DNA of 14,770 nucleotides, taken from the NCBI GenBank assembly GCA_964607705.1, contig CAZSLI010000028.1, positions 1-14,770 of the forward strand. The letters are read 5' to 3'. The DNA is from CAZSLI01 sp964607705. Its GTDB lineage: Bacteria > Actinomycetota > Coriobacteriia > Anaerosomatales > PHET01. The translations under genes and the position numbers were made by a program. Each line of letters starts with the position of its first letter. Positions within the stretch are counted from its first letter, which is position 1. Of this stretch, positions 6,720-13,910 are shown in pieces. The notes under the pieces are model-generated. The model made no database searches. It saw only the letters and a program-made list of their open reading frames with translations, and was not told where the DNA came from.

Positions 6720-7763
6720 TCACACGAGCCACTTCTTCGGCACGAACAGCCGCTCGAACTCGCGGATCGCGAAACGGTCCGTCATCCCGGCCACGTAGTC
6801 CACGACAGGCTGCACGGGTTCTCGCTCGATCCCCTCGCGGTACTCCTGAGGCAACTCTTCGAGGTGCGTGAGGTAGTGGTCGAACAGCGCCCGTACCACG
6901 CGCGACGCCTTGGGCTCCTCGGCCTTGGCCTTCGCCGAGAAGTAGACGTGGTCGAACAGGTACTGCCGGAGCTCCATCATCGCGTCCCACACCCGCGGCG
7001 ACATGCGGATGTCGTCGCCGTCCGCCGAGGAGTCGATCAGGTCGGTCACCATCGTCGTGATCCGCGCGCCCTGATGTCTGCCGAGGACGCGGATGGGACC
7101 CGCCGGAAGCTCCGCCTCGGCGAGGACGTGCGCGCGGACGGCGTCGTCAACGTCGTGGTTCACGTAGGCGATGCGGTCGGCGATGCGCACGATGCGACCC
7201 TCGAGCGTCTCGGGGATGTGGCTGCCCGTGTGGCCGAGGATGCCGTCGCGCACCTCGTGCGTGAGGTTAAGTCCCTTACCCTCGTACTCCAGGCGCTCGA
7301 CGATGCGCAGAGACTGCCGGTTGTGCTCGTACAGCGCGGGCGCACCCGGATAGCCGTCGCTCAACTCCCTGAGCGCCGAGTCCAGTGCACTCTCACCCGT
7401 GTGCCCGAAGGGCGTGTGCCCGAGGTCGTGTCCGAGCGCGACAGCCTCGGTCAGATCCTCGTTCAGCCGCAGGGCCCGCGCGATGGACCGCGAGATCTGC
7501 GAGACCTCGAGCGTGTGCGTGAGCCGCGTACGGTAGTGATCGCCCTCAGGGGCCAAGAAGACCTGCGTCTTGTGCGACAGCCGGCGAAACGCCTTGCAGT
7601 GGATTATGCGGTCGCGGTCGCGCTGGAAGTCGGTGCGGTAGGGATCCGGCTCCATGGGCCTCTCGCGTCCCCTGGTGCTCGCAGCCTTGGCGGCGCGCGG
7701 CGAGAGCCGCTCGAACTCGTCAGCCTCGGCGGCCTCGCGCATCATGACCTCGTGCTCTGACAC
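6720..7763 (-). CDS. dgt: dGTP triphosphohydrolase-like HD-domain protein
   Basis: A 347-residue protein of the deoxyguanosinetriphosphate triphosphohydrolase-like family, which hydrolyses dNTPs to the nucleoside and triphosphate and so trims the dNTP pool. The N-terminal PYRTDFQRDRDRIIHCKAFR and RRLSHKTQVF are the family signature. The HD metal site is visible as His83 (RLTHTLEVSQI), His112-Asp113 (ALGHDLGHTPFGHTGE) and Asp196 (RIADRIAYVNHDVDDA). The size fits the shorter type-2 dGTPase-like proteins rather than the about 500-residue E. coli Dgt, so substrate range is uncertain. GTG at 7763 is supported by AGAGGGGA 8-9 bases upstream; an ATG at 7745 is the alternative. It follows the small membrane gene after 14 bases and precedes dnaG, an arrangement known in Clostridia and some other phyla. 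Confidence 0.94.
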   Translation of the reverse strand: MSEHEVMMREAAEADEFERLSPRAAKAASTRGRERPMEPDPYRTDFQRDRDRIIHCKAFRRLSHKTQVFLAPEGDHYRTRLTHTLEVSQISRSIARALRLNEDLTEAVALGHDLGHTPFGHTGESALDSALRELSDGYPGAPALYEHNRQSLRIVERLEYEGKGLNLTHEVRDGILGHTGSHIPETLEGRIVRIADRIAYVNHDVDDAVRAHVLAEAELPAGPIRVLGRHQGARITTMVTDLIDSSADGDDIRMSPRVWDAMMELRQYLFDHVYFSAKAKAEEPKASRVVRALFDHYLTHLEELPQEYREGIEREPVQPVVDYVAGMTDRFAIREFERLFVPKKWLV

Positions 7764-7777
7764 GGGTCGATCCCCTC

Positions 7778-8134
7778 TCAGCTGCCCAGCTTACTGAGCA
7801 AGTAGACGGTGAAGGCCAAGGTCGCAGCTACGGCGAGCACGACGGCGACGACCGCACCGGTGACCCAGCGCCTCCTCCAGCCGAACTGCCGAGCGATCGG
7901 CACGCCGATGGCCGCGCCGATGAACGATGCGGGGAGGGCAGGCAGCCAGACCGTCCGAAGCGCGGTCTCCCAAGGGGCGCCCTTGTAGACCAAGAAGGCC
8001 GCGGCCACCGCGCATCCGGCGAGGAAGCCGACGGCTGTGGCAGTCATCCAGTCACGCGAGAACGACCTCTCGGCTCTCGAGCGGCCTCGAATCAGCGGAC
8101 TGCCAGCGTCCTGCCACAGCTTGGTCCCCCTCAC
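7778..8134 (-). CDS. Small three-helix membrane protein of unknown function
   Basis: I do not recognise this 118-residue protein. It starts at a GTG with AAGGGGG 4-5 bases upstream. Residues 1-28 are polar and basic (RGRSRAERSFSRDW). Three hydrophobic segments follow, at about 30-50 (MTATAVGFLAGCAVAAAFLV), 60-80 (TVWLPALPASFIGAAIGV) and 90-113 (VTGAVVAVVLAVAATLAFTV). A short basic loop between helices 2 and 3 (RQFGWRRRW) suggests, by the positive-inside rule, that this loop and the N-terminus are cytoplasmic. There is no recognised catalytic motif. It sits between ppdK (56 bases upstream, with a strong hairpin in the gap) and dgt (14 bases downstream). Its position suggests co-transcription with dgt, but does not reveal a job. 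Coding is supported by the good SD, the tight spacing and the coherent membrane topology. Confidence 0.82.
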   Translation of the reverse strand: MRGTKLWQDAGSPLIRGRSRAERSFSRDWMTATAVGFLAGCAVAAAFLVYKGAPWETALRTVWLPALPASFIGAAIGVPIARQFGWRRRWVTGAVVAVVLAVAATLAFTVYLLSKLGS

Positions 8135-8150
8135 ACCGCCCCCTTACATC

Positions 8151-8181
8151 GAGGACCCGGCCAGTCGGTGGCCGGGTCCTC
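8151..8181 (-). terminator. Strong intercistronic hairpin after ppdK
   Basis: A perfect 13-bp stem (8151-8163, GAGGACCCGGCCA, with 8169-8181, TGGCCGGGTCCTC) around a 5-base loop begins 9 bases after the ppdK stop. In the transcript sense it is followed by GATGTAAGGGGG, so there is no U tract and the SD of the next gene starts within 10 bases. It may be a partial terminator, an mRNA-stabilising 3' end or a processing site that sets ppdK apart from the downstream dgt-dnaG-rpoD part. Confidence 0.6.
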
Positions 8182-8190
8182 GCAGGTTCC

Positions 8191-10914
8191 CTAGCGGTTG
8201 TCCGAGCCCTTTGAGGACTCGGCGAGCTTCGCTTGCGCCGCCGCGAGTCGCGCGAGAGGCACGCGGTACGGTGAGCACGAGACGTAGTTCAGGCCGATCT
8301 TGAAGAACGTGTGCACGGACTCGGGGTCTCCCCCGTGCTCTCCGCAGACACCGAGCTTGATACCGGGGTTCGTGGAGCGGCCCTTCTCGCAGCCCATGCG
8401 GACCATCTCGGCCACGCCCGCATCGATGGTTTCGAAGGGGTTGCGCGGCAGGATCTTGCGCTCGAGGTAGCGCGGCAGGAACTTGGCTTCGATGTCATCG
8501 CGGCTGAAGCCGAAGGTCGTCTGGGTGAGGTCGTTGGTGCCGAAGCTGAAGAAGTCGGCGACCTCGGCGATCTCATCGGCGGTCACGGCGGCCCGCGGGA
8601 GCTCGATCATGGTACCCACGGGGATGTCGACCTCGACGCCTGCCTTGGCCGAGACGTCGGCGATGACCTTCTCGGACTCGGCGCGCAGCGTCTCGAGCTC
8701 GGCGCGCACGCTCACGAGCGGGATCATGATCTCGGGACGAGGGTCCTTGCCCTGGCTCTTGAGCTGACACGTGGCCTCGGTGATGGCACGTACCTGCATC
8801 GAGTAGAGCTCGGGGAACATGATGCCGAGTCGGCAGCCACGCAGGCCGAGCATCGGGTTGGCCTCGACCATCGCGTCGATCTGCGCGAGCAGCTTGCGCT
8901 TGGGGGCGAGCTCGTGGGCGTCGGCACCGGCGGCCTCGGCGCGCACGATCTCAACTTCGAGCTCGCGCGGATTATCGAGGAACTCGTGCAGGGGCGGATC
9001 GAGCAGGCGCACCGTCACGGGCAGCCCCTCCATCGCCTCGAAGATGCCGAGAAAGTCTCCGACCTGGCACCCGAGCAGCTCTGCCAGGGCCTTCTCGCGC
9101 ACCTCCGGGTCATCGGCGAGCACGAACCGCTGGATGATGTCCTTACGCTCGCCGAGGAACATGTGCTCCGTACGGCACAGGCCGATGCCTGCCGCGCCGA
9201 ACTTGCGGCCGAGCGCAGCGTCGTCGGGCGTGTCCGCGTTGGCTCGAACACCCATCGTGCGGTACTCGTCGGCCCAGTGAAGGATCGTGTCGAAGTCGCC
9301 GGTCACTTCGGGCTCGATGAGCTTGACGGCACCCAGCACCAGGACGCCGGAGGTGCCGTCGATCGAGATGATGTCGCCTTCGTGGATCTCGACGTCGGTC
9401 CCGTCGACGCGGGCGATCTTGTTCTCGGCGTCGATCTTGAGCCGGTCAACGCCACACACGCACGGCTTACCCATGCCGCGTGCGACGACCGCCGCGTGCG
9501 AGGTCTTGCCGCCGTGAGAGGTCAGGATGCCCTGCGCTGCGTCCATACCCGGCAGGTCGTCGGGGTTGGTCTCCCAGCGCACCAGGATGGCCTTGCGGCC
9601 GGTCAGCTTCGCCTGGACCGCGTCGTTGCTCGAGAAGACGACCTCGCCCACCGCCGCGCCCGGGGAGGCGTTGAGGCCTTTGGCGAGCACGTCGTAGTCG
9701 GCGCTGGCGTCGAACTGCGGGTGCAGCAACTGGTCGAGCTGGTTCGGGTCGATGCGGCTCACGGCCTCCTCACGAGTGATGAGGCCCTCCTCCACCATAT
9801 CGATCGCGATCTTAAGGGCAGCGCGCGCGGTGCGCTTGCCGATCCGGGTCTGGAGCATCCAGAGCTTGCCCTCTTCGATGGTGAACTCGATATCGCACAT
9901 GTCGCGATACTCGCGCTCGAGAGTCGCGAACACGCCGTCGAGTTCCTCGCCCGCCGCCTCAAGGCCCGCCACCTTCTTGAGGTCGGCGATCGGCTCGGTG
10001 AGGCGGATACCGGCGACGACGTCCTCGCCCTGCGCGTTCGTCAGGAAGTCGCCGTAGTACTCCTTGGTGCCGTCGGCCGGGTTACGCGTGAAGCCGACTC
10101 CCGTGGCCGAGGTCTCACCCTTGTTGCCGAAGACCATCGCCTGCACGTTGACCGCAGTGCCTAGGTCGTCGGCGATCTTCTCCATCTTGCGGTAGTAGAC
10201 CGCGCGCTCGTTCATCCAGCTCGAGAAGACGGCCTCGATGGCGAGCCGCAGCTGCAAGTCCACGTTCTGCGGGAACGCCACGTGGCCATCGACGGCGAGC
10301 GCGGGGTATTCGGCTGCCGAGACGTGCTCGGAGACGATGCCCTTGAAGATGTCCACGAGTTGCTTGAGATCGGCAGCCGACAGATCCGTGTCGCTCTTCA
10401 CGCCGCGGTCCAGCTTCATCTTGTTGATGGCGTTCTCGAACAGGTCACCTTCGACGTTCAGGACGACCTTCGAGAACATCTGGATGAAGCGGCGGTAGCT
10501 GTCCCAAGCGAAACGCTCGTTGCCGGTGCGGGCGATGACGCCTGCGACCGACTCATCGGTGAGTCCCAGGTTCAGGACGGTGTCCATCATGCCCGGCATC
10601 GAGAACGGCGAGCCCGAGCGCACGGAGACGAGCAGCGGATCGGCGGGGTCGCCGAGCGTCTTGCCCATCTTGCCTTCGAGCTCGGCTACGTTGACTGCGA
10701 TCTCTTCGGCAAGCCCCGGGGGGAAGCCGGGAGGGGTTGAGTTGTAGTACTCCATGCATGCCTGGCAGCTGATGGTGAAGCCCGGCGGCACCGGCAGGCC
10801 CATGTTCGCCATCTCGGCGAGGTTCGCACCCTTGCCGCCGAGGATGAACTTCATGTCCTTGTTGCCCTCGGTACGGCCGGCGCCGAAGGCATACACGCGC
10901 TTGACGTCAGACAA
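8191..10914 (-). CDS. ppdK: Pyruvate, phosphate dikinase (PPDK)
   Basis: A 907-residue enzyme, close to the usual 870-900, that interconverts pyruvate + ATP + phosphate and PEP + AMP + pyrophosphate. It opens with the family start (VYAFGAGRTEGNKDMKFILG). The nucleotide-binding N-terminal domain includes SVRSGSPFSMPGMMDTVLNL (97-116). The swivelling phosphohistidine domain has GGKTSHAAVVARGMG (468-482): His473 is the phospho-carrier and Thr471 the residue targeted by PPDK regulatory proteins. The C-terminal TIM barrel contains GLCRTEHMFL, IMIPLVSVRAE, SFGTNDLTQTTFGFSRDD and VCGEHGGDPESV, which carries the catalytic Cys. The TTG at 10914 is supported by a purine-rich SD (GGAGAGGGAGAGGG). In anaerobes it can run in the glycolytic direction using pyrophosphate. 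The regulator gene directly upstream points to control by reversible phosphorylation. Confidence 0.98.
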   Translation of the reverse strand: MSDVKRVYAFGAGRTEGNKDMKFILGGKGANLAEMANMGLPVPPGFTISCQACMEYYNSTPPGFPPGLAEEIAVNVAELEGKMGKTLGDPADPLLVSVRSGSPFSMPGMMDTVLNLGLTDESVAGVIARTGNERFAWDSYRRFIQMFSKVVLNVEGDLFENAINKMKLDRGVKSDTDLSAADLKQLVDIFKGIVSEHVSAAEYPALAVDGHVAFPQNVDLQLRLAIEAVFSSWMNERAVYYRKMEKIADDLGTAVNVQAMVFGNKGETSATGVGFTRNPADGTKEYYGDFLTNAQGEDVVAGIRLTEPIADLKKVAGLEAAGEELDGVFATLEREYRDMCDIEFTIEEGKLWMLQTRIGKRTARAALKIAIDMVEEGLITREEAVSRIDPNQLDQLLHPQFDASADYDVLAKGLNASPGAAVGEVVFSSNDAVQAKLTGRKAILVRWETNPDDLPGMDAAQGILTSHGGKTSHAAVVARGMGKPCVCGVDRLKIDAENKIARVDGTDVEIHEGDIISIDGTSGVLVLGAVKLIEPEVTGDFDTILHWADEYRTMGVRANADTPDDAALGRKFGAAGIGLCRTEHMFLGERKDIIQRFVLADDPEVREKALAELLGCQVGDFLGIFEAMEGLPVTVRLLDPPLHEFLDNPRELEVEIVRAEAAGADAHELAPKRKLLAQIDAMVEANPMLGLRGCRLGIMFPELYSMQVRAITEATCQLKSQGKDPRPEIMIPLVSVRAELETLRAESEKVIADVSAKAGVEVDIPVGTMIELPRAAVTADEIAEVADFFSFGTNDLTQTTFGFSRDDIEAKFLPRYLERKILPRNPFETIDAGVAEMVRMGCEKGRSTNPGIKLGVCGEHGGDPESVHTFFKIGLNYVSCSPYRVPLARLAAAQAKLAESSKGSDNR

Positions 10915-10961
10915 GACCCTCTCCCTCTCCTGTTCGGTCCCGGGCTTCCCCGGCGAAACGC

Positions 10962-10967
10962 ATTCTA
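10962..10967 (-). promoter_or_regulatory. Possible -10 box of a ppdK promoter
   Basis: The 93-base gap between the regulator gene and ppdK contains TAGAAT in the minus sense, the same hexamer as in front of the CAU tRNA, about 48 bases before the ppdK start. No good -35 is found at 16-18 bases upstream. It would give ppdK expression separate from glyQS. Confidence 0.25.
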
Positions 10968-11007
10968 TCGGTAAGCAGCCGGTCCGCGCACCTTTGCACG
11001 GCGGCCT

Positions 11008-11826
11008 TTAGTCTTCGGTGCTGAGTCCACCTGACAGGTGGCGGATGATCTCCTGTGCCGACTCTTCGACGGCACGATCATCGGTGTGGATCACGAGGCA
11101 TCCGATCTTGCGCATGATCGCGCGCGCCTCCTCGAGATCCGCCTCGATCGCCTCGCGCTCGGCGTAGCCAGGAACGAAGGTTCCAAGCTCGCGCATGCGC
11201 GCCGTGCGGATGTCCATGAGGATGTCGGCACGGGTCACAAGGCCGAAAACGCGCCGAGGATCGACGTCGAAGAGCTCGTGGGGTGGTGCGGTCCCGCGGG
11301 CCAGCGCGACGTTGGCTGTGCGATAGCCCTTGAAGGCGAGATACATGGCGAGCGGCGTCTTGCTCGTGCGCGAAACGCCGACGAGCACGACGTCCGCCTC
11401 GAGCAGGCCCTCCGTGTTGCGCCCGTCGTCGTGCTTGACCGCGAACTCCATGGCGTCGATGCGGTCGAAGTACTCCTGGTCGGTGCGGCGAAGCGCCCCC
11501 GTCTCGCCCGTGGGCTCGATGCCGGTCGTGCGCGACAGGAGATTCACCGCCGGGCCGAGCAGATCGACGCCGTTGACGCCCCCTTCACAGAGGCGCTCCA
11601 TCTCCAGACGCAGCTGCTCGTTCACGAGCGTGTAAAGGAAGATGCAGTGCTGCCCGCAGTGAGACAGCACGCATTCATGCAGCTGCTCGGGCGACGAGAT
11701 CTTCGGCAGGCGCTCGATCTTGAACAGGCCGGGCTCGAACTGGGCCTGGGCTGCGCGCGCGACCATGTCTCCGGTCTCGCCGAGCGAGTCCGAGACGACG
11801 TGGATGGCGATGCGTCCGTCTGTCAC
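11008..11826 (-). CDS. PPDK regulatory protein (bifunctional kinase/phosphorylase, PSRP/DUF299 family)
   Basis: A 272-residue member of the family of PEP synthase (PpsR) and PPDK (PDRP1) regulators, which inactivate the target with ADP by phosphorylating the Thr near the catalytic His and reactivate it by phosphorolysis. The N-terminus IHVVSDSLGETGDMVARAA is the family hallmark. FAVKHDDGRN (128-137) and the P-loop-like GVSRTSKTPLAMYLA (150-164) are the conserved catalytic and nucleotide-binding motifs. Because ppdK, not ppsA, is the next gene, PPDK is the likely target, with Thr471 as the site. The GTG start at 11826 overlaps the glyS stop by four bases (GTGA), so translation is probably coupled to glyS. 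Confidence 0.95.
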   Translation of the reverse strand: MTDGRIAIHVVSDSLGETGDMVARAAQAQFEPGLFKIERLPKISSPEQLHECVLSHCGQHCIFLYTLVNEQLRLEMERLCEGGVNGVDLLGPAVNLLSRTTGIEPTGETGALRRTDQEYFDRIDAMEFAVKHDDGRNTEGLLEADVVLVGVSRTSKTPLAMYLAFKGYRTANVALARGTAPPHELFDVDPRRVFGLVTRADILMDIRTARMRELGTFVPGYAEREAIEADLEEARAIMRKIGCLVIHTDDRAVEESAQEIIRHLSGGLSTED

Positions 11827-13910
11827 GATCCGGCCAGCCGAGAGAAGTCGGCGAACCGGGCGAAGACTGCGACGAACCGCGTCAGCAGGCCGAGACGGTT
11901 CTCCCTGAGCACGGGGTCCTCGTCCATGACCATGACGTTGTCGAAGAAGGCGTCGATCGCGGGACGCATCGATGCGTAAGTGCCGAGCAGCGCCGAGTAT
12001 GCGCGCTGGTCGAACAGTTCGCTCACGCGCGCCTCGGCGTCGTCGAGTGCCGCCGCGAGCAGGGCCTCGTGCTCGCCGTAACGTGCAGGGTCGCTCACGC
12101 CGCCGAGCTCGGTCGCAGAGGACAGGTTCGCTGCCCGCTTGAACGCGATCGAAAGGTCCTCGAAGGTCTCAGCTGACACGGCACGGGCGGATTCCAACGC
12201 CTCGCAGCGCGCCAGTGCGTCGGCCGGGCTGGCGAACGGCACCGCCAGCACGGCGTCGATGGTGTCGTAGGTGAAGCCACGGTCGCGCAAGATACCCTCG
12301 AAACGGCCGACGATGAAGGCGCGTACGGCGCTGCCGGCGGCGTCCATGCCACCCGGAACGTCCAACCCCTCATAGCCCTCAAGAGCGCGCCCGATGAGCG
12401 CGTCAAGGTCGATCTCAAGCCCCTCGAGCAACATCTGAAGCACGCCGATGGCTGCTCGGCGCAGTCCGAAGGGGTCCGCCGACCCCTTGGGAGCCATGCC
12501 GGCTGCGAAGATGCCGCAGATGGTGTCCATCTTGTCGGCGATCGAGACGAGCTGACCGGCCAGCGTCGACGGAAGTCTGTCACCCGCAAACCGCGGCAGG
12601 TAGTGCTCCTCGATAGCGAGCGCGACCTCGGGCTCCTCCCCTGCCGCCAGCGCGTAGTAGCGTCCGAGGACGCCCTGCAGGTCGGTGAACTCGACGACAC
12701 CGTTGGTGACGAGATCTGCTTTGGAAAGGTGAGCGGCGCGCGCGGCATGAGCCTTCACGTCGACGGGAGCGTCCACGATGTCGGCCAAGCGCTCGCACAG
12801 TCGCTCGACACGCGCCACCTTCTCGGCGACCGTGCCGAGCTTCTCCTGGAAGACAACGTCGGCGAGCTTCTCGCCCCACGCCTCGAGCGGCGTGCCCAAG
12901 TCCTCCTCATAGAAGAACGCTGCGTCGGCAAGACGGGCGCGGATAACGCGCTCGTGACCTCGCACGATATCGGCGGTGCGCTCGGGTGCGCCGTTGTGGG
13001 CGACGATGAAGCGGTTGCGCAGCATGCCTTCAGCGTTCTCGAGCGGGAAGTACCGCTGGTGGCTACCCATGGCGTACTCGAGCATCTCGCGTGGCACCGA
13101 GAGGAACGTCTCGTCGAAGGTTCCGACCGCGACCGTGGGCCACTCCACGAGGTTCACGACCTCGGCGAACGTCTTCTCGGGAATGACGGCGCGCCCGCTC
13201 TCGGACGCTGCGACGGTCTCGATACCCTCGCGCAGGATGCGCGCTCGTTCGTCCTGCGAGACGACGACCTTCGCGCCCTCGAGCTTCGCGCGGTACTCGA
13301 ACGAGGCTGTCAGTTCGATAGCGCCCGGCGCCAGAAGGCGATGTCCTCGAGTGGCATTGTCGGCGGTCAGGCCCGCGAACTCCACCGGGACGACGTCGGT
13401 GCCGAAGAGGGCCAGAAGCCAGCGCACAGGACGCGAGAATCGCGCGTCGCCCGCGCCCCAACGCTGCGACTTGGCGAACTCGATGCCTTGGGCGAGCCCT
13501 CCGAGAAGCTCGGGGAGCACCTCGATGGTCGCGACACCGCGCTTCTCGACGGTTGCGTAGACGTAGGAGCCGCCATCATCGTCGACGACCTCGAGAGACT
13601 CGACCGAGACGCCCTTGCCGCGAGCAAAGCCTTCGGCGGCCTTCGTCGGCCGCCCTTCTGCGTCGAACGCGGCCTTGGCGGCCGGGCCCTTGTGGCGCTC
13701 GACCGCGTCCGCCTGAGACTCGACGAGCGCGCTCACCAGAACCGCGATGCGGCGTGGAGACGCCACCACCTCGACCTCGTCGTACTCGAGGCGGGCAGCG
13801 TCAAGCGCCTTGGGAACGCTCACCTGAAGCTGCTCGATGGCCGCGTATACCGCCGAGGAAGGTAGCTCCTCGGTTCCAATCTCGAAGACCAGGTCGCGTC
13901 CCTGCATCAC
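11823..13910 (-). CDS. glyS: Glycyl-tRNA synthetase beta subunit
   Basis: A 695-residue beta subunit of the bacterial alpha2-beta2 GlyRS, which charges tRNA-Gly; length is typical (E. coli 689). It begins DLVFEIGTEELPSSAVYAAIEQL, the family start. Further family motifs are VVASPRRIAVLV (48-59), RFSRPVRWLLALFGT, RGHRLLAPGAI, VNLVEWPTVAVGTFDETFLSVP, GSHQRYFPLEN, NRFIVAHNG and FYEEDLGTPLEAW. An HD-like region follows (ARAAHLSKADLVTNGVVEF, QGVLGRYYAL, YLPRFAGDRLP, VSIADKMDTICGIFAAGMAPKGSADPFGLRRAA), and the C-terminus (from about 570) is the DALR-type anticodon-binding helical domain. The start is GTG 13910, overlapping the glyQ stop by four bases, or the adjacent ATG at 13907; GGAAGGGGGG upstream fits either. 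Confidence 0.97.
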   Translation of the reverse strand: MMQGRDLVFEIGTEELPSSAVYAAIEQLQVSVPKALDAARLEYDEVEVVASPRRIAVLVSALVESQADAVERHKGPAAKAAFDAEGRPTKAAEGFARGKGVSVESLEVVDDDGGSYVYATVEKRGVATIEVLPELLGGLAQGIEFAKSQRWGAGDARFSRPVRWLLALFGTDVVPVEFAGLTADNATRGHRLLAPGAIELTASFEYRAKLEGAKVVVSQDERARILREGIETVAASESGRAVIPEKTFAEVVNLVEWPTVAVGTFDETFLSVPREMLEYAMGSHQRYFPLENAEGMLRNRFIVAHNGAPERTADIVRGHERVIRARLADAAFFYEEDLGTPLEAWGEKLADVVFQEKLGTVAEKVARVERLCERLADIVDAPVDVKAHAARAAHLSKADLVTNGVVEFTDLQGVLGRYYALAAGEEPEVALAIEEHYLPRFAGDRLPSTLAGQLVSIADKMDTICGIFAAGMAPKGSADPFGLRRAAIGVLQMLLEGLEIDLDALIGRALEGYEGLDVPGGMDAAGSAVRAFIVGRFEGILRDRGFTYDTIDAVLAVPFASPADALARCEALESARAVSAETFEDLSIAFKRAANLSSATELGGVSDPARYGEHEALLAAALDDAEARVSELFDQRAYSALLGTYASMRPAIDAFFDNVMVMDEDPVLRENRLGLLTRFVAVFARFADFSRLAGS

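Noticed and set aside
8311..10164. 617-codon open frame on the plus strand inside ppdK
   Set aside because: It is antisense to a clear PPDK. High-GC third positions remove stops from the opposite frame; the translation is low-complexity His/Asp/Leu/Glu/Arg-rich with no domain.
12603..13865. 420-codon open frame on the plus strand inside glyS
   Set aside because: Antisense to glyS, with the same codon-bias mirror effect and no recognisable family or SD. The long open frames at 6864-7760 (opposite dgt) and 11038-11979 (opposite the PPDK regulator) were rejected for the same reason.
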